Assembly (NCBI GenBank): GCA_964586775.1
Contig: CAZPJD010000061.1
Coordinates: forward strand, 1-64,000
Direction of reading: 5' to 3'
DNA: 64,000 nt
Source of the DNA: JADLEX01 sp964586775
Lineage (GTDB): Bacteria > Lernaellota > Lernaellaia > JACKCT01
A model generated the notes under the pieces. It was not told where the DNA came from. It searched no databases and saw nothing but the letters and a program-made list of their open reading frames with translations. This document shows, one piece after another, positions 1 to 8,833 of the stretch (position 1 is the first letter of the stretch; each line of letters opens with the position of its first letter). Position numbers and translations under genes: made by a program.

Positions 1-1
1 G

Positions 2-1534
<1,533 letters not shown>

Positions 1535-1558
1535 ACCGATTCGCCAAGGGAGACCCAG

Positions 1559-1966
1559 ATGGACCGGAAAATTCGGATTCTGATCGGCAAACCCGGCCTC
1601 GACGGCCACGACCGCGGCGCGAAGGTCATCGCGCGCGCGCTTCGCGACGCGGGCTACGAGGTGATCTACACCGGGCTGCATCAGACGCCCCGGATGATCA
1701 TTAACGCGGCGATTCAGGAAGACGTGGACGCCATCGGCCTGTCGATTCTCTCCGGCGCGCACAACTACCTGTTCCCGCAGATTCTGGAACTCATGAAAAA
1801 AGAGGGGCTCGAGGACGTCGTCCTGTTCGGAGGCGGAATCATCCCCGATGAGGATGTGCGGGAGCTCAAGTCGATCGGCGTCAAGGAACTTTTCCGGCCC
1901 GGCACGAGGATTTCCGACGTGGTTCAGTTCATCGAGACGCAGATCCGGCCGATGCTGGTGGCGTGA
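1559..1966 (+). CDS. B12-binding small subunit of the acyl-CoA mutase
   Basis: 135-residue Rossmann-like cobalamin-binding protein. [11 protein letters not shown] (about residues 14-24) contains the DxHxxG motif whose His ligates cobalt from below; SILSGAH and LFGGGIIP follow as the second and third B12-binding segments. It starts at ATG after AAGGGAG and lies 24 bases behind the catalytic subunit, so the two should form one heteromeric enzyme. A free-standing small subunit of this size is typical of isobutyryl-CoA and 2-hydroxyisobutyryl-CoA mutases and of some archaeal and bacterial methylmalonyl-CoA mutases; the length alone does not decide the substrate. Confidence 0.93.
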   Translation: MDRKIRILIGKPGLDGHDRGAKVIARALRDAGYEVIYTGLHQTPRMIINAAIQEDVDAIGLSILSGAHNYLFPQILELMKKEGLEDVVLFGGGIIPDEDVRELKSIGVKELFRPGTRISDVVQFIETQIRPMLVA

Positions 1967-2110
1967 CGCGGGCGCGATGGGATTTTAGAATCGTCGTGTC
2001 GAGCCTGGAGCCGGCGCGACGGGTTGAAGTTCGCTTGGGTGCTCGGCGAATCGGTTTTCGCCTCCGATCGTCTTCGAATTTCGTCATGAATCGGCCCGCG
2101 CGTCGGGGCG

Positions 2111-2128
2111 CGTGCGCTTCGGCGCACG
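2111..2128 (+). terminator. Stem-loop with TTCG tetraloop between mutase and thiolase genes
   Basis: CGTGCGC-TTCG-GCGCACG is a perfect 7-bp stem closed by the very stable TTCG loop, followed only by TTT. It lies 145 bases after the mutase small subunit and 29 bases before the next start codon. It may be a weak terminator, an mRNA-stabilising or processing hairpin, or an attenuator; the short T tract argues against a strong terminator. Confidence 0.4.
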
Positions 2129-2157
2129 TTTCGCGCGCGGGTGGAAAGGAGATCGCA

Positions 2158-3264
2158 ATGGGAGTGGCGGTCATGGGGGTCGGGATCTGCGGTTTCACCG
2201 CAACCTCGACCGCGTTGTCTTACCGCGAGATGATCGCGAAAGCGGCCCGAATGGCCTATGAGGACGCCGGAATCGGACTCGATCTGATCGACGGCGCCGT
2301 GTCGGTGGAAGAGGATCTGATCTCCGGATACTCGATCGCCGACGAGTACGTGCCCGACCAGCTCGGCGTCGTGCGCAAGCCCGTCTACACGATCCCCGGC
2401 GATTTCCTGCACGGCCTCGGCTCGGCCGTCATGCAGATCGAAACGGGCCAGTTCAACATCGTCGTCGTGCAGTCGTACAGCAAGGCGTCGAACCTGTTGA
2501 CCAAGGACGAGCTGCTCCGCTTCGCCTTCGATCCCGTCTGGAACCGCTTCGGCGTCAGCCCGCATTGGCTGGCGGGGGTCGAGATGCGCAGCTTCCTCGC
2601 CGCTTCCGGCTACGAGGTCGACGACGTCGCCGAGGTGGTGGTGAAAAATCGCGCCAACGCCGTGCCGAATCCCATCGCGCCGTGGGGAGCGATCCTCGAG
2701 GCGCGCGACGTGCTCGAATCGCGGCCCGTGGCGACCCCGATTACCGAGGGAATGATCGCCCGTCACGCCGACGGCGCGGTCGTGGTGGTGCTCGGCACCG
2801 ACGCCGCCGCCCGCGAATACGCCCGCAAGCCGGTCTTCATCTCGGGCACGGGCTGGGGTTCCGGCAACTCGATTCTGGAGCGCCGCGAGCACGAGGAATC
2901 GATCGGCACGCGCATCGCCGCCGAGCACGCGTACAGCGAGGCCGGCATCGCCGATCCGGCGCGCGAGATCGACGCCTTTTTCATCTCCGACATCTACGCG
3001 CATCGCGAATTGATGCACGGGCTTGCTCTCGGGCTGACGGAGTCCGACTCCGTCATCATCAATCCCAACGGCGGGGCTCTCGGCGGCGGCGACCTCTTCG
3101 AGGCCACCGGCGGCGCGCGGCTCTACGAAGCCGTGACGCAGATCCGGGGCGAGGCCGGCGCCTGCCAGGTGCCGATCAAGCGAGCCCTCGTCCACGGGTG
3201 GCGCGGCATCCCGACCGATTCGTGCGCGGTGGCGATCCTCGAAGCCGAAAGGAGGATGTCATGA
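2158..3264 (+). CDS. Thiolase-fold protein lacking the thiolase cysteine (SCP-x/Ltp2-like)
   Basis: 368 residues; the ATG at 2158 is chosen because GGAAAGGAG stands 7 bases upstream, although the frame is open further 5'. The protein has the overall layout of SCP-x-type thiolases. The segment that should read C-x-S-G reads DFLHGLGSAV and contains no Cys, and the C-terminal GHPxGATG motif reads GGALGGGDLFEATG, so the catalytic His is also replaced. It therefore cannot be a classical thiolase. Cys-less members that work with DUF35 partners are known, for example the steroid side-chain aldolase Ltp2 with ChsH2. The next gene supplies a DUF35-like domain and overlaps by 4 bases. A heteromeric aldolase or structural partner is inferred; the substrate is unknown. 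Confidence 0.8.
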   Translation: MGVAVMGVGICGFTATSTALSYREMIAKAARMAYEDAGIGLDLIDGAVSVEEDLISGYSIADEYVPDQLGVVRKPVYTIPGDFLHGLGSAVMQIETGQFNIVVVQSYSKASNLLTKDELLRFAFDPVWNRFGVSPHWLAGVEMRSFLAASGYEVDDVAEVVVKNRANAVPNPIAPWGAILEARDVLESRPVATPITEGMIARHADGAVVVVLGTDAAAREYARKPVFISGTGWGSGNSILERREHEESIGTRIAAEHAYSEAGIADPAREIDAFFISDIYAHRELMHGLALGLTESDSVIINPNGGALGGGDLFEATGGARLYEAVTQIRGEAGACQVPIKRALVHGWRGIPTDSCAVAILEAERRMS

Positions 3265-5459
3265 GCCGCAAAGTGGGAGTGATCGGCGCGGGAATGACGC
3301 GGTTCGTGCGTCGCGCGCAGGATTCGCCGGGCGAACTGGCCGCTCAGGCGGTGCAAATGGCCCTCGACGACGCGGGGATGACGATCGACGACATCGACGC
3401 CGTGTGCCTCGGCACCGCACCGGACGCCTTCGACGGCGTTCACATGAAGGGCGAACACCTGATCGCCGGGTGTGGGGGCACGAACAAGCCGTATATGCGC
3501 CACTACGTCGGCGGCGGCACGGGCGTGATGAGCCCGATCCACGGATGGATGCACGTCGCGTCGGGCAAGTTCGACACCTGCCTCGTGGTCTGCGAAGAAA
3601 AGATGTCGCCGTGCAATCCGCACCCGGCCGGCGCGTTCCTGACGATCTTCGACCGCGTGACCGAGCAGCCGCTCGAGCTGACGCTGATCCACATCTTCGC
3701 GCTCGAAATGGCGCGCTTCATGCACGCTTACGGTTACACCGAACGCGACATCGCCGCGATTTCGGTGAACAACAAGCGCAACGCGCTCGACCACCCGGCG
3801 GCCCAGGTCGCCGAGGACCTGACCGTCGACGACGTCATGAACTCGAAGCTGCTGTCCTGGCCCGTAAAGCGCCTCGACATCAGCCCCACGTCGGACGCCG
3901 CGGTGGCGATCGTCATGACGACCGAACGCGTCGCCCGGGCGCGCAAAGCATCGCCCGTGTGGATCGAGGGCGTCGGTTACCGTCTCGACACGGCCTATTG
4001 GTGTACGCGCGATCTGGCATACCCCAACTACGTGGCGATGGCCGCGATGGACGCCTACAAGATGGCGGGGATCGTCGATCCGTATCGCGATATCGACATC
4101 TTCGAGCCCTACGATCCCTTCGACTACAAGGCCCTGCACCACATGAACGCGCTGCTGCTCGACAAGAGCGGGCGGCGGATGCGCGAGATTTTCGATTCCG
4201 GCGGCTTCACCCGCGACGGCTCCCACCCGCTTTGCCCCTCGGGCGGCGCGCTGGGCGTGGGCAACCCCATCGCGGCGACGGGTCTGATGAAGATCGCCGA
4301 GCTGTATTTCCAGCTATCGGGACAGGCGGGCAAGCGCCAGGTGAAAAAGACCGCCCATCGGGGCGTCGCGCAGGCGTGGGGCGACCTGATGCAGGTCGGC
4401 ACGGTGGTCGTCATGGGCTCCGACGGCGCGACCCCGAATCAGCGCACGCTCTGGACCGGGATCGAACCGGGCGATCTGGGCGGGCACGGCCTGAAGTCGC
4501 TCGATGGCGTCACCACGGTTTCCGACGCGCCCGACCTGAGTTACTGGTGGGACAACGGCGAGGGCATCACGAACTACCTGGCGGGGCTCAAGGACGGCAA
4601 GATCCGCGGCTCTTACGATCGGCGCGGCAACCGCATGATGATCCCCGCGCGCACGTTCAGCGAGATCTACGACCTCGCCCCCGCGGGCGGCTACTTCGAC
4701 CTGCCCGACACGGGCACGGTCATGACCTACACGCTCTCCCACGTGAACTGGGACTCCTCGCCCCTGCCGGACGGCCAGATCAACATCTTCGCGGTCATCG
4801 CCATCGACACGGCTGGGCAGCACATGGGGCTTGTCCACCGTCTGAGCGATGTCGATCCCGCGGATGTGAAGATCGGCATGCGGGTGCGCGCCGTCTGGAA
4901 ACCGGCCGAGCAGCGGATCGGCAACATTCTGGACATCGACTACTTCCGTCCCGCAGGCGCCGACGACGAGGCGGCGCAGTTCCCCAAGCCGGTCAAGCCT
5001 GTGGAATTCCACGCGAAATCGGCCGGCGCGAAGGAAGGCAAGATCCCGCTGACCTACAAGTACACGACCGGCGTGGCCGGCGGCGCGTTCGTCCAGTCGC
5101 TGATGCAGGGCAAGGTGCTCGCGACGTGGTCCGAGGCCAAGCAGCAGCTCCTGCTGCCGCCGACGACCTTCGACGAATATGAAATGGAATCGCTCGAACA
5201 TGGCGACCGGGCCTGCGAACTCGACGGGGGGGAGGGGTATATCGAATCCTTCAGCGTCGTGTACGAGGATCGGAGCGGTCACGAGCTTTCCGAGCCGAAA
5301 ATCGTGGTTCATGTGGGCTTTCCTGGCGTTCAGGGGTCGATTTTCGGCATTTTGGACCGTACCGACGAAGGTTTCCCGGCCATGGGACAGGAGGTCGAAC
5401 TCGTCGTTCCCGACCAATGGACGGGGCCCGACGACGTTCGATTCCGCCTGAAGGGCTGA
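3261..5459 (+). CDS. Thiolase-fold/DUF35 OB-fold fusion protein
   Basis: 732 residues; ATG at 3261 preceded by GGAGG and overlapping the previous stop. Residues 1 to about 400 are a second thiolase-fold domain (MSRKVGVIGAGMTRF start; PSGGALGVGNPIAATG near residue 335). The nucleophile region reads GGGTGVMSPIHG with no Cys, and the HP of GHPxGATG has become NP. From about 410 to the end lie two OB-fold-like segments resembling DUF35, each with a Val-Gly-Met or Met-Gly-rich beta region. The first contains an RxxxIPAR element like the DUF35 zinc ribbon linker, but the zinc cysteines are absent. Such domains normally bind CoA esters beside thiolase-like aldolases or synthases. With the upstream gene this should make a complex acting on an acyl-CoA; thiolysis looks excluded, retro-aldol cleavage is one option. 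Confidence 0.8.
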   Translation: MSRKVGVIGAGMTRFVRRAQDSPGELAAQAVQMALDDAGMTIDDIDAVCLGTAPDAFDGVHMKGEHLIAGCGGTNKPYMRHYVGGGTGVMSPIHGWMHVASGKFDTCLVVCEEKMSPCNPHPAGAFLTIFDRVTEQPLELTLIHIFALEMARFMHAYGYTERDIAAISVNNKRNALDHPAAQVAEDLTVDDVMNSKLLSWPVKRLDISPTSDAAVAIVMTTERVARARKASPVWIEGVGYRLDTAYWCTRDLAYPNYVAMAAMDAYKMAGIVDPYRDIDIFEPYDPFDYKALHHMNALLLDKSGRRMREIFDSGGFTRDGSHPLCPSGGALGVGNPIAATGLMKIAELYFQLSGQAGKRQVKKTAHRGVAQAWGDLMQVGTVVVMGSDGATPNQRTLWTGIEPGDLGGHGLKSLDGVTTVSDAPDLSYWWDNGEGITNYLAGLKDGKIRGSYDRRGNRMMIPARTFSEIYDLAPAGGYFDLPDTGTVMTYTLSHVNWDSSPLPDGQINIFAVIAIDTAGQHMGLVHRLSDVDPADVKIGMRVRAVWKPAEQRIGNILDIDYFRPAGADDEAAQFPKPVKPVEFHAKSAGAKEGKIPLTYKYTTGVAGGAFVQSLMQGKVLATWSEAKQQLLLPPTTFDEYEMESLEHGDRACELDGGEGYIESFSVVYEDRSGHELSEPKIVVHVGFPGVQGSIFGILDRTDEGFPAMGQEVELVVPDQWTGPDDVRFRLKG

Positions 5460-5466
5460 AATTTCC

Positions 5467-5507
5467 GCACCCGGCGGGGTGATGGGGAACATCGCCCCGT
5501 CGGGTGC
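5467..5507 (+). terminator. Terminator-like hairpin after the thiolase/DUF35 gene
   Basis: GCACCCGGCGGGG pairs with CCCCGTCGGGTGC around a 15-base centre, with one mismatch in 13 positions, beginning 8 bases after the stop codon. It is followed by a pyrimidine-rich stretch (TGTCTCGTTCTC) rather than a clean T run. It probably ends the acyl-CoA operon. Confidence 0.55.
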
Positions 5508-5541
5508 TGTCTCGTTCTCATTCGGGCCCGAATGCGCGGGC

Positions 5542-5570
5542 TTGACGCGGCGCGCCGAGTCCCGCAAACT
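5542..5570 (+). promoter_or_regulatory. Candidate sigma70-type promoter for the zinc-finger gene
   Basis: TTGACG (5542-5547), 17-base spacer, CAAACT (5565-5570). The start codon is 28 bases beyond the -10. The -35 is strong and the -10 weak. Confidence 0.45.
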
Positions 5571-5597
5571 GGGGACGGTCAGGGCGGTGAGGACGAA

Positions 5598-5882
5598 ATG
5601 GATACATTCAGCGTTTGTCAGGTGAAGGGTTGCGGCGATACCGCCATCTCGCGCGGGTATTGTCGCCTTCACTATATTCAGTATTGGCGTCAGATTCAGG
5701 TGCGCAAAAACGTCGGCGGCGAACGCCTGCGCAACCGCGTCAAGGAAGCCTTGATTCGCGACCACGTCGAGGGGACCTCGAACCGACGCCTGCGCGAAGT
5801 CGCGCGCCTCGAGCGCCTCGATCGCGACACGATGGACACGATTCTGGGCGAACTGCGCGCCGAGCCCCGCGTCTATTTCTGA
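5598..5882 (+). CDS. Small zinc-finger-like protein of unknown function
   Basis: 94 residues from the ATG at 5598, preceded by GAGGACGA; the longer in-frame extension has no ribosome site and overlaps the promoter. The N-terminus carries C-x4-C-x9-C-x2-H (CQVKGCGDTAISRGYCRLHY), a compact treble-clef-like zinc-binding pattern. The rest is charged and helical (two Arg/Glu-rich stretches). Nothing in the surroundings gives a role; nucleic-acid binding is a guess from the composition. Confidence 0.7.
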   Translation: MDTFSVCQVKGCGDTAISRGYCRLHYIQYWRQIQVRKNVGGERLRNRVKEALIRDHVEGTSNRRLREVARLERLDRDTMDTILGELRAEPRVYF

Positions 5883-5898
5883 TTTCCAAATCCTTTGC

Positions 5899-5904
5899 TA
5901 AGGT
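5899..5904 (+). promoter_or_regulatory. Possible extended -10 element for the HIT gene
   Basis: TGC-TAAGGT just after the preceding stop, 82 bases before the HIT start codon. No good -35 is visible, and the match is weak. The fusA leader has a similar TGC-TAAAGA. Confidence 0.25.
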
Positions 5905-5986
5905 GCGTCCGCGAAACGGTCGAGCGCGGAGCGCGCGTGCGCGTGTCGCGTTCGCGGTCCATCGATCGCGCGGGGGGGAATCGCCG

Positions 5987-6319
5987 ATGTCCGATTGCAT
6001 CTTTTGCCGCATCGCGAGCGGCGAGTTGCCGTCGAAAAAAGAATACGACGACGGGGAATTCATGGTCATCCACGACATCAACCCGTCGGCGCCCGTTCAT
6101 CTGCTCGTGATTCCTCACCGTCATATCGAGACGTTGATGGACATGTCGGCGGATGATCTGCCGCTCATTGCGCGGCTTCACGCGGTGATCCAAAAAATCG
6201 CGGGCGATCACGGCATCGCGAAGCCCGGGTTCCGCGTGCTCCACAACGTCAACGACTGGGGCGGTCAGAAAGTCTTCCACATCCACTGGCACATCCTGGC
6301 CGGGAAAAAGTTCGCATGA
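5987..6319 (+). CDS. HIT-family nucleotide hydrolase (HINT type)
   Basis: 110 residues, the usual size for HINT proteins. It starts MSDCIFCRIASGELPS, with the CxxC pair common in bacterial HINT, and carries the histidine triad FHIHWHIL near the C-terminus; the middle His is the nucleophile that forms the nucleotidyl intermediate. Family members hydrolyse purine nucleoside phosphoramidates such as AMP-lysine. A purine-rich GGGGGGAATC lies upstream of the ATG. The stop overlaps the next gene's ATG by 4 bases, so the two are probably translated together. Confidence 0.92.
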   Translation: MSDCIFCRIASGELPSKKEYDDGEFMVIHDINPSAPVHLLVIPHRHIETLMDMSADDLPLIARLHAVIQKIAGDHGIAKPGFRVLHNVNDWGGQKVFHIHWHILAGKKFA

Positions 6320-7290
6320 CCCGGCGCGCGATTCGGTCGGTGTTCCTCGCGTTCGCATTGGCGTTCGTATCGGCGTTCGCGTTCGCGTCGTCCGGGTGGG
6401 CCGAGTGCGGCGCCACCGACGAGGACTGCCTGATCGACGCCCTCAAAAAGCCCGGCCCCGAGGCGCTGCGCGCCATCATGGCCCTCGGCGAGATCAAGTC
6501 GGTAAAGGCGATCGAACCCCTGATCGAGCAGTTCAAGAGCACCGACCAATACGTGGCCACGGCCGCGGCCCACGCGCTCACCAAGATCGGCGACGCGGCG
6601 GTGCCCGCGCTGGTGGACGCGACCACGAGTTCCAAGGCGTCGGTGCGCAAGTATGCGGGATGGGCGCTTGGCCGCATCGGCGGGGGTAACGCGGTGGCCG
6701 CGGTTTCGCGGCTCGCCAAGGACGAAGACCCCGAAATCCGCGCCCGTGCCGCGCAGTCTTTCGGACTGCTCAAGGACAAAGCCGCGCTCATCGACCTCGT
6801 CACGCTGCTGGAGGATCGGCATCGCTCGGTTCGGCTCGCGGCCGTTCGGGCGTTGTCGACGATGCCCGACCCAAAAGTCGCAAAACCCCTGATCGATCGT
6901 GGCCTGATGGACCTCGATCATCAGGTCTCGGCGGAAGCCGCGGGCGTGTTGCTGCAAATCGGCCCGCCGGCGATCGATCCGCTCATGGCGACGCTCGACG
7001 CCTCGCCCGATCACGTTCGCACGCGAGCGTGCCTGCTGCTTGGCGAGTTGGCGGCGAAGTCGAATGATCCGATGGTGAAAAAGCAGGTGAAAAAGCGTCT
7101 GCTGCTCGTGCTGAAAGACGAGTACGCGAAGCCGGAGATTCGTCAGGCGGCCTGCGCGGGATTGGTCCCCGTCGGCGACGCCGAGGTGCGCGCGGCGCTC
7201 GAAGCCGTTGTGGCGAAATACGCCGAAAAAACCGAGGCCGCGCCGCTGGTTCAGTCGGCGAAGTCCGCCCTCGAAAAAATTCCCAACTGA
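6316..7290 (+). CDS. Secreted HEAT-repeat protein
   Basis: 324 residues. An N-terminal signal peptide (Arg-Arg, then a run of Ala/Phe/Val ending SSGWAEC) is followed by about eight HEAT or PBS-lyase-type helical repeats with recurring A-x-x-AL-x-x-I/L-G and DPxxxVRxxA patterns, for example KYAGWALGRIGGG and EDPEIRARAAQSFG. Such solenoids are protein-binding scaffolds; a periplasmic place is inferred from the signal peptide. It overlaps the HIT gene by 4 bases. The signal-peptide DNA (about 6350-6390) is built of imperfect repeats of GCGTTCG. Confidence 0.82.
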   Translation: MTRRAIRSVFLAFALAFVSAFAFASSGWAECGATDEDCLIDALKKPGPEALRAIMALGEIKSVKAIEPLIEQFKSTDQYVATAAAHALTKIGDAAVPALVDATTSSKASVRKYAGWALGRIGGGNAVAAVSRLAKDEDPEIRARAAQSFGLLKDKAALIDLVTLLEDRHRSVRLAAVRALSTMPDPKVAKPLIDRGLMDLDHQVSAEAAGVLLQIGPPAIDPLMATLDASPDHVRTRACLLLGELAAKSNDPMVKKQVKKRLLLVLKDEYAKPEIRQAACAGLVPVGDAEVRAALEAVVAKYAEKTEAAPLVQSAKSALEKIPN

Positions 7291-7326
7291 CGGACCCGAT
7301 CGCTTTCGCGTCCCACCCCACGGTTG

Positions 7327-7335
7327 TGATATGAT
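7327..7335 (+). promoter_or_regulatory. Extended -10 promoter for the Memo-AMMECR1 gene
   Basis: TGA-TATGAT is a full extended -10 (TGnTATGAT). The start codon lies 22 bases further, giving a leader of about 15 bases. An inverted repeat GATCGC (7333-7338)/GCGATC (7351-7356) brackets the G-rich ribosome site. Confidence 0.5.
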
Positions 7336-7356
7336 CGCGCCGAACGGGGGGCGATC

Positions 7357-8754
7357 ATGATTTTTGGCCCGGTCGTTGCGGGGCAGTTTTACACCGACAA
7401 GCCCGACAAACTTCGCGCCGAGATCGATCGCTATTTGCGCGAGGCACGCTCGCCCGAGTCGCCGGGCGAGGTCTTCGGCCTCGTCAGCCCGCACGCCGGT
7501 TACACGTATTCGGGACCCTGCGCCGCGCACGGGTTCAAGGCGGTTGCCGGAAAAACCTACGACACGGTCGTCGTGATCGGGCTCTCGCATCGCGTTCCGG
7601 GCACCATGAGCGTTCTGGATGTGGACGCTTACCGAACGCCGCTCGGCGAGGTGAGGATCGACCGCGAGAGTTCGCGACGCCTGATCGACGCGCTGCCCTT
7701 TGCCACCGACGACCCGTCGCTCTTTTCGTTCGAGCACTCGATCGAGGTTCAACTCCCGTTCTTGCAGCGCGTGCTCCCGCCGTTTCGCGCCGTGCTGATC
7801 TCGATGCGCTCCACGTCGGGCAAGGTCGTCACGAGCCTCGCCGCCGCGCTGGACAACATCTTCGCCGAACGCAAAGTGCTCTTTGTCGCCAGCTCGGATC
7901 TCAGCCATTTTCATGGCTACGACGAAGCGGCGCGCATGGACCGCGAAACGCTCGCCATGGTCGAGGCCATGGATCTGCGCCGCCTGGAGCAGGAGTGCGA
8001 ATCCGGCGCGCACGAGATGTGCGGCATCGGGCCCGTGCTCGCGCTGCTGCATTTGTATCAACGTCGGGGCGGGCGCGAGGCGACGACACTTTGCTACATG
8101 AACTCCGGCGACACATCGGGCGATCGCGGGCGCGTGGTGGGGTACGGGTCCGTCGCCCTCCGGGTGCCCGACGTCCGTGAGCCGAAAGACGACGACGAAT
8201 TGTCCGACGATGACCGCTCGGCGCTTCTTGCGCTCGCGCGTGCCACGCTCGAACGACGGATCGCGCACGCCCCGTCCGAGAGACCGCTGCCCGACGTGAT
8301 CCCTGAGCGACTGTCCCGCCCCGGCGCGGCGTTCGTGACGCTGCACAAAAACGGCGAGCTCCGCGGATGCATCGGGCGGATTCAACCGACGGGGTCTGTG
8401 TGGGAGTGCGTGCGGGATATGGCCGTCGCGGCGGCCACCGAGGACCCGCGATTCGATGCCGTGCGTCCGGACGAAGTCGACGATCTGCGCATTGAGATCT
8501 CGGTGCTCACGACGCCGCGCGACGTGGACGGACCCTCCGACATCGTGCCCGGCCGCGATGGCCTGATCGTCGAGAAGGGATTCTATCGTGGCCTGCTGCT
8601 GCCGCAGGTCGCCGAGCGCTACGGCTGGAGCGCCGAGGAGTTTTTGGACAACACCTGCCTGAAGGCCGGGATGTCGAAGAACGAGTGGCGGCGGGGCGGT
8701 GTGCGAATCCAGACATTTCGGGCCGTCGTTTTCGGCGAACACCCGGTGAGCTGA
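7357..8754 (+). CDS. Memo-AMMECR1 fusion (AmmeMemoRadiSam proteins B and A)
   Basis: 465 residues. Residues 1 to about 270 are a Memo domain, related to class III extradiol dioxygenases: VSPHAGYTYSG, VVIGLSHR and MCGIGPVL hold the conserved His, His and Cys of the metal site, with FEHSIEVQLPF and SSDLSHF between. From about 285 to the end is AMMECR1, with LRGCIGRI near residue 340, EDPRFDAV and GLLLPQVAERYGW. The two domains, together with a dedicated radical SAM protein, form the AmmeMemoRadiSam genomic association in bacteria and archaea. That radical SAM partner is not here; the adjacent radical SAM gene is miaB, a different family. The biochemical role of the system is not established. 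Confidence 0.9.
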   Translation: MIFGPVVAGQFYTDKPDKLRAEIDRYLREARSPESPGEVFGLVSPHAGYTYSGPCAAHGFKAVAGKTYDTVVVIGLSHRVPGTMSVLDVDAYRTPLGEVRIDRESSRRLIDALPFATDDPSLFSFEHSIEVQLPFLQRVLPPFRAVLISMRSTSGKVVTSLAAALDNIFAERKVLFVASSDLSHFHGYDEAARMDRETLAMVEAMDLRRLEQECESGAHEMCGIGPVLALLHLYQRRGGREATTLCYMNSGDTSGDRGRVVGYGSVALRVPDVREPKDDDELSDDDRSALLALARATLERRIAHAPSERPLPDVIPERLSRPGAAFVTLHKNGELRGCIGRIQPTGSVWECVRDMAVAAATEDPRFDAVRPDEVDDLRIEISVLTTPRDVDGPSDIVPGRDGLIVEKGFYRGLLLPQVAERYGWSAEEFLDNTCLKAGMSKNEWRRGGVRIQTFRAVVFGEHPVS

Positions 8755-8764
8755 CGCCTCTTTC

Positions 8765-8779
8765 GCCCGGTTGCCGGGC
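8765..8779 (+). other. Short GC hairpin between the Memo-AMMECR1 gene and miaB
   Basis: GCCCGG-TTG-CCGGGC, a perfect 6-bp stem 10 bases after the stop, without a T tract. TATGAT at 8784-8789 just beyond it could be a -10 for miaB, but no matching -35 is seen. Confidence 0.3.
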
Positions 8780-8833
8780 TGCGTATGATGCCGCCCGTTT
8801 TGCGGTCGCGACCAAGAGGAAGCTTCGAGGACG

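Noticed and set aside
4314..5765. 483-codon minus-strand frame over the DUF35 region
   Set aside because: Shadow of the thiolase/DUF35 gene; it also crosses the terminator-like hairpin and the next promoter.
6265..8742. 825-codon open frame on the minus strand
   Set aside because: It lies opposite three genes with clear domains (HIT end, HEAT protein, Memo-AMMECR1). The translation is Arg/His/Gly-rich low-complexity typical of a shadow in GC-rich DNA.
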